A stretch of 8,988 bases of DNA from an uncultured Clostridia bacterium (GTDB lineage: Bacteria; Bacillota; Clostridia; TANB77; CAG-508): contig CALXZS010000048.1 in assembly GCA_944393305.1 (NCBI GenBank), forward strand, positions 1 through 8,988, in the 5' to 3' direction. The translations under genes and the position numbers were made by a program. Below the pieces are notes generated by a model. That model saw nothing but the letters and a program-made list of their open reading frames with translations, did not search any database and was not told the DNA's origin. This document shows, in pieces, positions 1-5,803 of this stretch (the stretch's first letter is position 1; each line of letters starts with the position of its first letter).

Positions 1-377
1 TCAATTAGCATTCTTTCTTTATCATAAATATTTATTTTAGTCCCTTCATAATCAATTTGAGTTTTTCCTAAATTATATAATTCATCTTTCATACGAATTT
101 GCTTTATTGTATTAGAAGATATCATTCTTTTATTTCTATCTGTTGCTAAATATATTTTATCTGGAATTACATCGGTTAAATTGTGATAGTAATAGGCAGA
201 ATAAGAAGTAATTACTCCATACGGATATTTCTTCATTATAACTGCTAAATAATGTACACTTGGCACATCAGAATATATTCCTTTTTCAATTTTAAATATT
301 TTTTTATTTTCTAAAGCCTTTCTAATTTGATACGTACTTTTATACTTATCTTTTATTTCACTATGATTGTATAACAT
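1..377 (-). CDS. AbiEi-family type IV antitoxin, N-terminal part (runs off left edge)
   Basis: The visible 125 residues match the N-terminal wing-helix region and start of the middle domain of AbiEi-type antitoxins. The diagnostic stretch is YQIRKALENKKIFKIEKGIY at residues 16-35, followed by the usual 'YPYGVITSYSAYYYH' segment (51-65) and a 'YDKERMLI' motif near residue 118. AbiEi proteins neutralise an AbiEii nucleotidyltransferase toxin, normally encoded just downstream, and repress their own promoter. Here the downstream side lies beyond the left edge, so the toxin cannot be seen. The ATG at 377-375 is chosen because GGGGG lies 8 nt upstream and because the in-frame ATG at 398 falls inside the predicted -10 box. 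Solitary AbiEi-like proteins without a toxin also exist. The family call is confident; a complete toxin-antitoxin pair is inferred. Confidence 0.8.
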   Translation of the reverse strand, partial: MLYNHSEIKDKYKSTYQIRKALENKKIFKIEKGIYSDVPSVHYLAVIMKKYPYGVITSYSAYYYHNLTDVIPDKIYLATDRNKRMISSNTIKQIRMKDELYNLGKTQIDYEGTKINIYDKERMLI

Positions 378-396
378 ACTTTTTACCCCCAATAGC

Positions 397-425
397 ATTT
401 TAACCCAATTCGCTCCATAAGTCAA
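397..425 (-). promoter_or_regulatory. Promoter of the AbiEi-type gene
   Basis: On the minus strand TTGACT (425-420) and TAAAAT (402-397) are separated by exactly 17 bp. Transcription would start near 390, leaving a very short leader that begins at or just before the G-rich ribosome site. Confidence 0.7.
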
Positions 426-436
426 TATATATGGAG
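413..436. promoter_or_regulatory. Inverted repeat over the AbiEi promoter -35 box (candidate operator)
   Basis: CTCCATA (413-419) and TATGGAG (430-436) form perfect 7-bp arms around a 10-bp centre that contains most of the -35 hexamer (420-425). AbiEi antitoxins are known to repress their own operon by binding inverted repeats in the promoter, so this is a plausible autoregulatory site. The stem is not followed by a T-run on either strand, so a terminator is unlikely. Confidence 0.5.
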
Positions 437-509
437 TTAATTAGGTTAATTTTTTCGAATAAGCAAACCATTTATATATTCTGTAAAACATCTGCAATTA
501 CTAATAGTA

Positions 510-692
510 TTATTCCCACACTTCTTCCGCAAACTCCCATGTATATCCATTATCTCTAGAAATATATTTTGCTCTAGTTTTGCCTTGATTATATCCTCCT
601 TCATAGCCTCCTGAAGCCAATACCGTTAAAGTACCATCATCTTCTTGCGTAGGTATGTAAAAATAATCATAACAATCTTTCCACTCTTTTCC
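510..692 (-). pseudogene. Out-of-frame C-terminal part of the DUF4173/Asp-box protein
   Basis: This stretch continues the upstream 667-2499 reading frame after a one-base shift. In the +1 frame it reads GKEWKDCYDYFYIPTQEDDG onward and ends in a second Asp-box, SRDNGYTW (nt 537-560), before a TAA at 510-512. Joining it to the upstream frame gives ...FTLSDPN-GKEW..., a smooth continuation in which the extra base is the C that pairs with G at about 693. The frame also has an ATG at 722-720, but no ribosome site precedes it and the region before 693 reads sensibly only in the other frame. I therefore take it as the severed tail of one gene and not a separate protein. A sequencing or assembly error would look the same. 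Confidence 0.75.
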
Positions 693-2499
693 GATTTGGG
701 TCAGACAAAGTGAATACACCATCTGGAAATTCTATTGTTTCAAAAGTTTTCCCTGAATCATGTGTTATTAATAATTCTGATTTTTCACAATATATATTAG
801 TAGGTTTTTCTAAAAATCCTAAACCATTAGCAAAGAATTTAATTTTACTAGGAGTTGGAACTTCAATTGTGCTAATTACATTATATTTTTTTAAGTTTTC
901 TGTAAGCTTTTCTATTTTCCATTTAGCAGTTCCCATAGCAGTATCTAATTGCTCTACAAAGTAAGTTTCATCATCGTTTATTGTCTCCTGATATATATAT
1001 TTTTTTGCGTCATTTGATAATATTTGATTAATTTTTTCTTCATTTTCAATTTGTTCTTTTGTCTCTTCTATATCGTTATATAATTTTTGCATATCAATAT
1101 TATCTTTTTGTAATTCAAATTTTGAAATATTAAATTCTTGCCAACTTAATTCTTCTGAAGTATCTGCTAATTTTTGTATGATATTTAAAATATGCAATTT
1201 TTCTTTTGCTGTTATATCTTCTTTTTGCAATCTTTCTTTTATGATTTCATAACTATCTGCACTACTGATACGATATATGTATTTATAATCTATTGGTCTA
1301 CTACTTGTTCTATTAATATTTCTACTTACAATAATTTGTTCTAAATTCATATAATTTACTATACAATATGCCCCAATGCATATAATAAAGCTCCACTTTA
1401 TGAAATCAAAGTTTTTGTTGAATATATGTATCATTACAGGAATAAATGCTATTATCTCTGTAATTAATATTAAATAAACAAATAGTCTTAAATATGTTAG
1501 TCCATATTCCATTTCATACATATACATTCTATACATTGAAGAAATTGCTATTATAGTAGTAAATACAATTAATAATGAATTTAATATTTTTACTATTTTT
1601 TCATTATATTTATTAGATATTAAAATAATAACAAAGTTAATAAGTGATACAAACATTAGTTGGAAAAATCCTGTTCTTGCATAACTTGCATAGTCAAATG
1701 ATTCACTTATTTTTATTTTTGCAAGCAATTCTAATTGTATTATGCAGAATATGAAATAAACAACATTTAATGCTATTAAAAGCATTTTTATTGTAAATGA
1801 ATCTTTATTATTAGTTTTTTTACATTCTTTTTCTTCCTTATTATCATTTTTTTGAAGTCTAAAAAGTAAGCTCAAGAATAAGACATATACAATAATTATA
1901 ATTGCTATTCGTATTACGAAACTAAAAGTAGCTATTATGTTTATATTTTTAAATAAATTTCCTATTCCAGTAAATAAATTTGCAAATACTTTATCTGCTG
2001 AAATTAGCAATATTAAAACTACTCCCACAACGCCTAATACAATTAATACAGATTTTGTAATTCTTTTAATTTTTTCTTTTTGGACTTGATTATTTTTTGA
2101 TATGTATTTTTTAGATTTTTCTTTTGTATAGTTTATTCCTTCTTTATATTCTTTAAAAGTATTTGTTATTAGTCCGAATGTATCTAACAAATGGTTTTTA
2201 AAGTATTTCTTTTTGTTTACTAAAATGGCAAACATAAGTATATTTAGTAGCATTATTATAAAAAAGTTAGCAGTATAAAATGTTTTATTTGCAAATATAA
2301 GATATGTGCTACTTAATAAAATTATTGGTATCAAAAGTAAAAATCCTGCTTTATTTTTTATTTTATTTTTCTTATAAAGAATAGTAATCACAACCGCATT
2401 TAACACTATTTCAAATAGTAACATTGAAATTCCTATATTTTTGCCATAAAATAAAATTGATTGTGCTAATGATACTAAAACACTCCCAATGATTTCCAT
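667..2499 (-). CDS. DUF4173-family polytopic membrane protein with C-terminal Asp-box (BNR) region; frameshifted near its end
   Basis: The 610-residue frame begins with several membrane segments (about 26-42, 52-69, 77-93, 148-166, 189-213, 238-258, 276-296, 308-321, 338-358, 368-383). It carries DUF4173-like signatures: SADKVFANL (167-175), YASYARTGFFQL (270-281) and MYEMEYGLTYLRLF (327-340). After the membrane domain comes a charged, helical stretch (about 410-545) and then an Asp-box, THDSGKTF (579-586), of the type found in BNR/sialidase-like beta-propeller repeats. The frame ends at a TGA (669-667) after a +1 shift relative to the rest of the gene. The ATG at 2499 is preceded by AAGGAGA, which directly follows the stop codon of the upstream regulator, so the two are co-transcribed. 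Function is unknown; no sialidase activity is implied by one or two Asp-boxes. The operon suggests a regulated membrane protein or sensor. Confidence 0.75.
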   Translation of the reverse strand: MEIIGSVLVSLAQSILFYGKNIGISMLLFEIVLNAVVITILYKKNKIKNKAGFLLLIPIILLSSTYLIFANKTFYTANFFIIMLLNILMFAILVNKKKYFKNHLLDTFGLITNTFKEYKEGINYTKEKSKKYISKNNQVQKEKIKRITKSVLIVLGVVGVVLILLISADKVFANLFTGIGNLFKNINIIATFSFVIRIAIIIIVYVLFLSLLFRLQKNDNKEEKECKKTNNKDSFTIKMLLIALNVVYFIFCIIQLELLAKIKISESFDYASYARTGFFQLMFVSLINFVIILISNKYNEKIVKILNSLLIVFTTIIAISSMYRMYMYEMEYGLTYLRLFVYLILITEIIAFIPVMIHIFNKNFDFIKWSFIICIGAYCIVNYMNLEQIIVSRNINRTSSRPIDYKYIYRISSADSYEIIKERLQKEDITAKEKLHILNIIQKLADTSEELSWQEFNISKFELQKDNIDMQKLYNDIEETKEQIENEEKINQILSNDAKKYIYQETINDDETYFVEQLDTAMGTAKWKIEKLTENLKKYNVISTIEVPTPSKIKFFANGLGFLEKPTNIYCEKSELLITHDSGKTFETIEFPDGVFTLSDPNRKRVERLL

Positions 2500-2514
2500 G
2501 TTTTAACTTCTCCT

Positions 2515-2718
2515 TTATTTTTCATAATCTAATATATCTCCTGGTTTGCAGTTTAAAACTTCACAAATTTTTTCTAATGTTGAAAATCTTATTGCTTTCG
2601 CTTTATTGTTTTTTAATATAGAAAGATTTGCTGGTGTTATTCCTATTTTTTCAGCAAGTTCTCCAGAAGACATTTTTCTTTTTGCTAACATTACATCTAC
2701 ATTTACAATAATTGGCAT
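2515..2718 (-). CDS. YozG-like small XRE/Cro-CI family transcriptional regulator
   Basis: A 67-residue protein made almost entirely of one helix-turn-helix domain, starting MPIIVNVDVMLAKRKMSSGE. It continues with the recognition segment (ELAEKIGITPANLSILKNNK) and ends CKPGDILDYEK. This is the small regulator typically paired with DUF2975 membrane proteins, as it is here. I start it at the ATG at 2718 because GGAAGA precedes it at good spacing and the MPIIVNVDVML start is typical for the family. An alternative ATG at 2736 overlaps the preceding stop codon by one base (TAATG), adds MKGRKD, and has no clear ribosome site of its own. The gene sits 15 bp upstream of the DUF4173 gene. It probably regulates this operon; the target site is not identified. 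Confidence 0.85.
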   Translation of the reverse strand: MPIIVNVDVMLAKRKMSSGELAEKIGITPANLSILKNNKAKAIRFSTLEKICEVLNCKPGDILDYEK

Positions 2719-2735
2719 GTCTTTTCTTCCTTTCA

Positions 2736-3251
2736 TTAAATTGTAAAATCATTTTCTTCTTTATATTCAATTGCTTTTTTATATATTTCATTAAGTACTT
2801 TTATTCCTATGCCTGAAATTATAAAAATTATCATTAACATTATTGAAAAAGTAAATATATAATTAGTTATTTCTTTGGCATAGTTATTGATTGTAAAAAA
2901 TGTAATTAATACTGTAATTAGATAACAGGCACTTATTATAAAACAGCTATTACTGATTATATCTAAGCTTTTAGCATTACTCTCGCAAAATAATGAATTA
3001 TTTTTTAAATTTTTAAAAATCTTAATAAATTGAAAAACTATTAACAGAGCTATCAAGCCAGTAATTGCAATTACAGCAAATACAGAAAGATTAAATATAT
3101 TATTTTGTAAATCTTCTTGCATAGCAATATTTCGAATTGATTTTATTATTATGCTAAGTACTAACACTATCATAATAACTATTATAGTAAAAAGTACTTT
3201 AAGTCCTATGATTACTTTTGAAGATAAACTTTTTTCACCTAATATTTTCAT
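2736..3251 (-). CDS. DUF2975-family membrane protein
   Basis: A 171-residue protein with four predicted membrane helices (about 14-36, 53-76, 100-120, 130-152) and short charged ends. The loop after helix 2, IKIFKNLKNNSLFCESNAKS (76-95), is the conserved DUF2975 signature, in which a short basic stretch is followed by '(N/P)F..EN...L'. Length and topology are normal for the family. DUF2975 genes are usually followed by a small XRE regulator, and here the stop codon overlaps the alternative start of that regulator. Molecular role is unknown; a membrane partner or signal input for the regulator is inferred from pairing only. The start at 3251 has a strong AAGGAGGG ribosome site 6 nt upstream, and a near-consensus promoter lies before it. 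Confidence 0.85.
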   Translation of the reverse strand: MKILGEKSLSSKVIIGLKVLFTIIVIMIVLVLSIIIKSIRNIAMQEDLQNNIFNLSVFAVIAITGLIALLIVFQFIKIFKNLKNNSLFCESNAKSLDIISNSCFIISACYLITVLITFFTINNYAKEITNYIFTFSIMLMIIFIISGIGIKVLNEIYKKAIEYKEENDFTI

Positions 3252-3257
3252 TTTTTG

Positions 3258-3265
3258 CCCTCCTT
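3258..3265 (-). promoter_or_regulatory. Strong ribosome binding site of the DUF2975 gene
   Basis: AAGGAGGG on the minus strand lies 6 nt before the ATG at 3251. It is the strongest ribosome site among the minus-strand genes of this window. Confidence 0.8.
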
Positions 3266-3274
3266 GATATTGTT

Positions 3275-3303
3275 AGTATATATTATTTTCTTTTGTTTGT
3301 CAA
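3275..3303 (-). promoter_or_regulatory. Near-consensus promoter of the DUF2975-XRE-DUF4173 operon
   Basis: TTGACA (3303-3298), a 17-bp spacer, then TATACT (3280-3275) on the minus strand. This is one mismatch from the ideal vegetative promoter. Transcription would start near 3268 with a leader of about 17 nt. A promoter this strong beside a dedicated regulator implies repression as the control mode. No clear dyad was found over it. Confidence 0.85.
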
Positions 3304-3379
3304 TATATTTTTATTGTTTTTCGATATATTCGGTAAAAAAATAATTTTTCCTTATTTAATGTGTATTTTTTATACTATA

Positions 3380-3410
3380 AATAAAAAACACTCTTATATT
3401 TAGAGTGTTT
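3380..3410 (-). terminator. Rho-independent terminator after the DUF4190-type gene
   Basis: Perfect 9-bp arms AAACACTCT/AGAGTGTTT (3386-3394 and 3402-3410) enclose a 7-nt loop. On the minus strand the stem is followed by TTTTTTATTT. It starts 10 bp after the stop codon at 3420 and separates this gene from the downstream operon. Confidence 0.9.
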
Positions 3411-3419
3411 CAACAAAAT

Positions 3420-4019
3420 TTAATACATAGAAATTTCTACAATTTTAAATGTTGCATTTTTCATTTCTTCAATTTTATCAGATTCCACAAAATTGAATGT
3501 CTCAAAATTTTGACTTTGTCCAGCAGTTAAATTATTAGCATAAATATAGTCAGAAGCCAATCTTGTTCCATCTGCACTTATTGCTTCAATCTGAATATTA
3601 AATGATTTTGTTTCTGAAGTTTTATTAGTAACTTTTACATTAAGTTTTGTTTCTGTTAAATACTCTCCATTTGTAACTTCAAAATTTCCAATTATAACAT
3701 CTGCATCATTAGCAAGTATTTCTTCAGTACTGCTTCCTAACGCATTGTCTAAATCATTACTAATTGCATTAAAAGAATCAGATAATGCCTTTTGTGAATT
3801 TAAAGTTATGATAATAGAAAGTATACCTAATATAATTGTAACTATAATTTTACCCTTACCTGCTTTTTGAATAAGCGCCACTATTCCGAAAATAATAGCA
3901 ATGGCTCCTATAACAAAAGATAAGTTATTAATTAATGGAATAAAAGAAGTACATATTCCAATAATTCCTAGTACTAAACCTGCTGTACTAAAACCATTTT
4001 TCTTAGATTGTTCCACCAT
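3420..4019 (-). CDS. DUF4190-type membrane protein with extracytoplasmic C-terminal domain
   Basis: A 199-residue protein. The N-terminus after a short charged start is the DUF4190 pattern, with GFSTAGLVLGIIG at 9-21. Three hydrophobic segments (about 12-28, 33-50, 57-73) follow in close succession, with QKAGKGK as the basic loop. After residue 75 the protein is soluble: a short helix (77-100), then a beta-rich domain (about 105-199) with alternating hydrophobics, such as VIIGNFEVTNGEYLTETKLN and the SFNIQIEAIS strand. It resembles the small FxLYD/DUF4352-like domains on Firmicute surface proteins. The C-terminal domain is probably outside the membrane, but this is inference. GGAG lies 7 nt upstream of the ATG. 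The gene is alone in its transcription unit, divergent from the RHH gene. Function is unknown. Confidence 0.75.
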   Translation of the reverse strand: MVEQSKKNGFSTAGLVLGIIGICTSFIPLINNLSFVIGAIAIIFGIVALIQKAGKGKIIVTIILGILSIIITLNSQKALSDSFNAISNDLDNALGSSTEEILANDADVIIGNFEVTNGEYLTETKLNVKVTNKTSETKSFNIQIEAISADGTRLASDYIYANNLTAGQSQNFETFNFVESDKIEEMKNATFKIVEISMY

Positions 4020-4042
4020 AAAACATCTCCTTTCATCTTAAT

Positions 4043-4075
4043 TTTACAAAATAATATCATACTTTACAAAATAAT
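4043..4075. repeat. Tandem 13-bp direct repeat across the DUF4190 promoter
   Basis: TTTACAAAATAAT occurs exactly at 4043-4055 and again at 4063-4075, a spacing of 20 bp, close to two turns of the helix. The copies cover the -10 and part of the spacer and -35 of the minus-strand promoter. Same-face direct repeats of this kind are often bound cooperatively by ribbon-helix-helix repressors, and one is encoded 79 bp away. Confidence 0.7.
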
Positions 4076-4079
4076 GCAA
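4051..4079 (-). promoter_or_regulatory. Promoter of the DUF4190-type gene
   Basis: TTGCAT (4079-4074), a 17-bp spacer and TATTAT (4056-4051) on the minus strand, 32 bp before the start codon. It is embedded in the direct repeats and touches the left arm of the 13-bp inverted repeat. Confidence 0.65.
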
Positions 4080-4138
4080 TACATTTGTTATGCAGATAAA
4101 ATATAAAATATTGCATATAATATATACAAATGTATTGC
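4076..4138. repeat. 13-bp perfect inverted repeat in the divergent intergenic region
   Basis: GCAATACATTTGT (4076-4088) and ACAAATGTATTGC (4126-4138) are exact reverse complements separated by 37 bp. The left arm touches the -35 of the DUF4190 promoter and the right arm ends immediately before the GGAGG ribosome site of the RHH gene. A second short pair, TATGCA/TGCATA (4089-4094, 4112-4117), lies inside on a slightly shifted axis. Possible roles are a paired operator for looping or cooperative repression, or a relic of a small mobile element. No target-site duplication was seen. Confidence 0.65.
4116..4121 (+). promoter_or_regulatory. Possible -10 box of the RHH gene
   Basis: A perfect TATAAT lies 32 bp before the RHH start codon. 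No good -35 is present at 16-18 bp, so this promoter may need an activator or be weak. It lies between the two arms of the inverted repeat. Confidence 0.35.
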
Positions 4139-4153
4139 GGAGGTACTCTATAA

Positions 4154-4333
4154 ATGAAAAAATTTAGAATTCCATCAGTTCCGCCAACAACTAATAAATG
4201 TATTAGATTTCCCAATAATGTAATTGAAGAAGTAGAAAAATCCATTAGAGGAAAAGATTGTACATTTTCAGCTTTTGTTGTTGAAGCTGTGAAGGTAGCT
4301 TTAGAAAACTTAAAAGAAGAAGAAGGCAAATAA
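4154..4333 (+). CDS. Small ribbon-helix-helix protein (YlcI/YnfO-like)
   Basis: A 59-residue basic-to-acidic protein. The beta-strand NKCIRFP (14-20) is followed by helix 1 (NVIEEVEKSIRGK), a turn containing TFS, and helix 2 (AFVVEAVKVALENLKEEE). That is the ribbon-helix-helix fold, and the 'RFP..v.eeve..i.g...tFSaFVveAv..al..l' pattern matches the YlcI/YnfO-like group. Such proteins bind DNA as dimers and often repress their own promoter, some as antitoxins. No toxin-like gene follows: the next feature is a terminator at 4445. GGAGG (4139-4143) lies 10 nt before the ATG. The flanking direct and inverted repeats make this protein the natural candidate to control both itself and the divergent membrane-protein gene; that link is inference. 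Confidence 0.85.
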   Translation: MKKFRIPSVPPTTNKCIRFPNNVIEEVEKSIRGKDCTFSAFVVEAVKVALENLKEEEGK

Positions 4334-4444
4334 TAAAGTTAACACTATTTTTTTCAAAATTTAGTGTACAATTTTGATAAATAAATTCATGGTATTTTAT
4401 GTTGATCTCTCAACAAGCAAACCCATGCAAATACAAAACGTCAA
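4334..4444. other. Gene-free spacer after the RHH gene
   Basis: No supported gene. It contains a weak 6-bp dyad (ACACTA...TAGTGT, about 4351-4376) and a small GTTGA/TCAAC hairpin near 4401-4414. A 34-codon ATG frame (4389-4493) runs straight through the following terminator and is not credible. Confidence 0.4.
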
Positions 4445-4472
4445 AAAAAGCCATTCAAACGAAAGGCTTTTT
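4445..4472. terminator. Bidirectional rho-independent terminator
   Basis: AAAAAGCC (4445-4452) and GGCTTTTT (4465-4472) form a perfect 8-bp stem with a 12-nt loop. An A-run lies on the left and a T-run on the right, so it can end the RHH transcript from the left and the XRE transcript (4575-4925, minus) from the right. Confidence 0.8.
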
Positions 4473-4574
4473 ATAATTTACTTGCTTCAGTAATTCAAGT
4501 AGGAATTATCATAAATTTTGAATACTTATTTATTTGTTTTCAATTTAAAATAAACTGATATTCAGTCTTTTTTC

Positions 4575-4925
4575 TTATTTTCCCCATATACTATTAATTT
4601 TAAATATAGTATCTATGAAAAAGCTAAATCCTTCTAATATATTTTTCTTTTTATTATACTGAGATTCATTAACAATATAAACATTTATAATTGGACTATT
4701 TTTTTCTTGGTTATCATTTCTAACTAATTCATCTAAACTAACTTGAAATAAATCACTCATTTTAACTAATGCATTTATATCTGGCATAGATAAATTTACT
4801 TCCCATTTGCTTATTAATTGCCTTGATATATCTAATTTATCAGCTAAATCTTCTTGCGACCAACCTTTACTTTTTCTAAGTGTCAATAATTTTTCCCCGA
4901 ATTGATATGGATTTTTATGAATCAT
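4575..4925 (-). CDS. XRE/Cro-CI family transcriptional regulator
   Basis: A 116-residue protein. Residues 8-66 form a standard XRE helix-turn-helix: FGEKLLTLRKSKGWSQEDLA, then DKLDISRQLISKWEVNLSMP as the turn and recognition helix, and INALVKMSDLFQVSLDELV as the closing helices. The C-terminal 45 residues (NSPIINVYIVNESQYNKKKN onward) contain one hydrophobic stretch, LEGFSFFIDTIFKI, and match no domain I recognise. In many homologous regulators this region is a pair of membrane helices, so it may be degenerate here. The ATG at 4925 has no good ribosome site (a GGGG lies about 15 nt away), and an in-frame TAA just upstream rules out a longer start. It is divergent from fic with 161 bp between, so regulation of fic is plausible. 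Confidence 0.8.
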   Translation of the reverse strand: MIHKNPYQFGEKLLTLRKSKGWSQEDLADKLDISRQLISKWEVNLSMPDINALVKMSDLFQVSLDELVRNDNQEKNSPIINVYIVNESQYNKKKNILEGFSFFIDTIFKINSIWGK

Positions 4926-4965
4926 GATTTTTATTTTTTACCCCTTTATATATTCTTATACTATA

Positions 4966-4994
4966 TTTATAAACTAAAATTTCTATATATGCAA
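4966..4994 (-). promoter_or_regulatory. Promoter of the XRE regulator divergent from fic
   Basis: TTGCAT (4994-4989), a 17-bp spacer and TATAAA (4971-4966) on the minus strand, 41 bp before the start codon. Confidence 0.6.
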
Positions 4995-5032
4995 GTAGTT
5001 TTATATATTAGAAATAAAAGGTTTCGATTGGT

Positions 5033-5061
5033 TTGACCTACTCATATAATTATGTTAAAAT
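5033..5061 (+). promoter_or_regulatory. Promoter of the Fic gene
   Basis: TTGACC (5033-5038), a 17-bp spacer and TAAAAT (5056-5061), 25 bp before the ATG at 5087. GGAG of the ribosome site sits inside the short leader. Confidence 0.75.
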
Positions 5062-5086
5062 AATATTGTAAATAAAGGAGATACTT

Positions 5087-5767
5087 ATGACTGTCTTAGA
5101 TTTTATTTTAAGTAATAATGATTATTTAGAAGATTTAATTACACGAAGTACTTATCATTCAAATGCCATTGAAGGAAGTACTCTTACTTATGCTGAAACT
5201 TATGCAATATTATATAATGACAATAGTTTTAAAATACAAGGAAAAGAACCTAAAGAAATTTATGAAGCAATAAATCATAAATATGCTTTAGAGTTAGTTT
5301 TCAATAATTTGAAGAATGATGATACATTTGACGAAAGATTTATAAAAAAATTAAATGAGACAATTAATAAAAACATTAAAGACACTGAAGATTACAGAAA
5401 AGTTCAAGTATTTATTAGAGGTAGTGAGCATATTCCACCTGAACCTGAAAAAATACCTAATTTAATGAATTACTTTGTTTATAATTATAATCATGATGAT
5501 GGAGATGTTTTTACTAAAATCGCAAAATACCATATTGATTTTGAGAGAATGCATCCTTTTGAAGATGGCAATGGTAGGACTGGTAGATTACTAATTAATT
5601 ATGAATTGATAAAAAATAACATGCCACCTGCTGTAATTGAAAAAGAATGTAGAGTACAATATTTTGAATTTTTAAGGAATATTGATTATTATGGTTTGGC
5701 AGAGTGGTTGAAGGAACTATCTAATAATGAAGAAAAAAGAATGATAAAGTTTGGATATGAAAAATAA
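5087..5767 (+). CDS. Class II Fic-domain protein (protein AMP-transferase)
   Basis: A 226-residue Fic protein. The complete active-site loop HPFEDGNGRTGR is at residues 156-167 (His156 as base, Asp160, Gly-Asn-Gly for phosphate binding, Arg167). The flap hairpin that positions the target, VFIRGSEHIPPEP, is at 108-120. Near the N-terminus SNAIEG (25-30) fits the (S/T)xxxE(G/N) inhibitory helix, with Glu29 expected to block productive ATP binding. This makes it a class II, self-inhibited enzyme. Fic proteins of this type usually transfer AMP to a protein hydroxyl; the target here is unknown. The protein ends soon after the Fic fold, without the extra winged-helix domain found in longer Fic proteins. 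It is transcribed alone from its own promoter with AAAGGAG 8 nt before the ATG. No separate antitoxin is adjacent. Confidence 0.92.
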   Translation: MTVLDFILSNNDYLEDLITRSTYHSNAIEGSTLTYAETYAILYNDNSFKIQGKEPKEIYEAINHKYALELVFNNLKNDDTFDERFIKKLNETINKNIKDTEDYRKVQVFIRGSEHIPPEPEKIPNLMNYFVYNYNHDDGDVFTKIAKYHIDFERMHPFEDGNGRTGRLLINYELIKNNMPPAVIEKECRVQYFEFLRNIDYYGLAEWLKELSNNEEKRMIKFGYEK

Positions 5768-5768
5768 T

Positions 5769-5803
5769 TAAAATACTATCTCAAAGCATGAGATAGTATT
5801 TTA
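5769..5803. terminator. Bidirectional terminator between fic and the XRE-membrane regulator
   Basis: Arms of 15 bp (5769-5783 and 5789-5803; AAATACTATCTCA with its complement) enclose a 5-nt loop. T-rich sequence follows on both strands. The two convergent genes end 1 bp to either side, so both transcripts share this hairpin. Confidence 0.9.

Noticed and set aside
375..398. Alternative AbiEi start at 398
   Set aside because: The codon overlaps the predicted -10 box, so it would not be transcribed; the ATG at 377 has its own G-rich ribosome site.
667..669. TGA read as tryptophan (alternative code)
   Set aside because: TGG is used for Trp in all well-recognised proteins here, and TGA in this place closes an out-of-frame run, not a conserved Trp position.
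680..705. Programmed +1 frameshifting in the DUF4173 gene
   Set aside because: AAT-CGG does not allow good re-pairing of the P-site tRNA in the +1 frame, and no stop codon or stimulatory hairpin sits at the slip point; mutation or sequencing error is simpler.
710..964. Plus-strand 84-codon frame
   Set aside because: It lies inside the DUF4173 gene on the opposite strand, has no ribosome site, and its protein has no recognisable domain; a shadow of the real gene.
2546..3403. Plus-strand frames at 2546-2746 and 3218-3403
   Set aside because: Antisense to the XRE and DUF2975 genes or running over their promoter; no ribosome sites.
4057..4329. Minus-strand 90-codon frame
   Set aside because: It is the antisense of the RHH gene, which has a good ribosome site and a clear fold, and it runs through the intergenic repeats.
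4389..4493. 34-codon frame starting MVFYVDLSTSKPM
   Set aside because: It runs through a perfect terminator hairpin and has no ribosome site.
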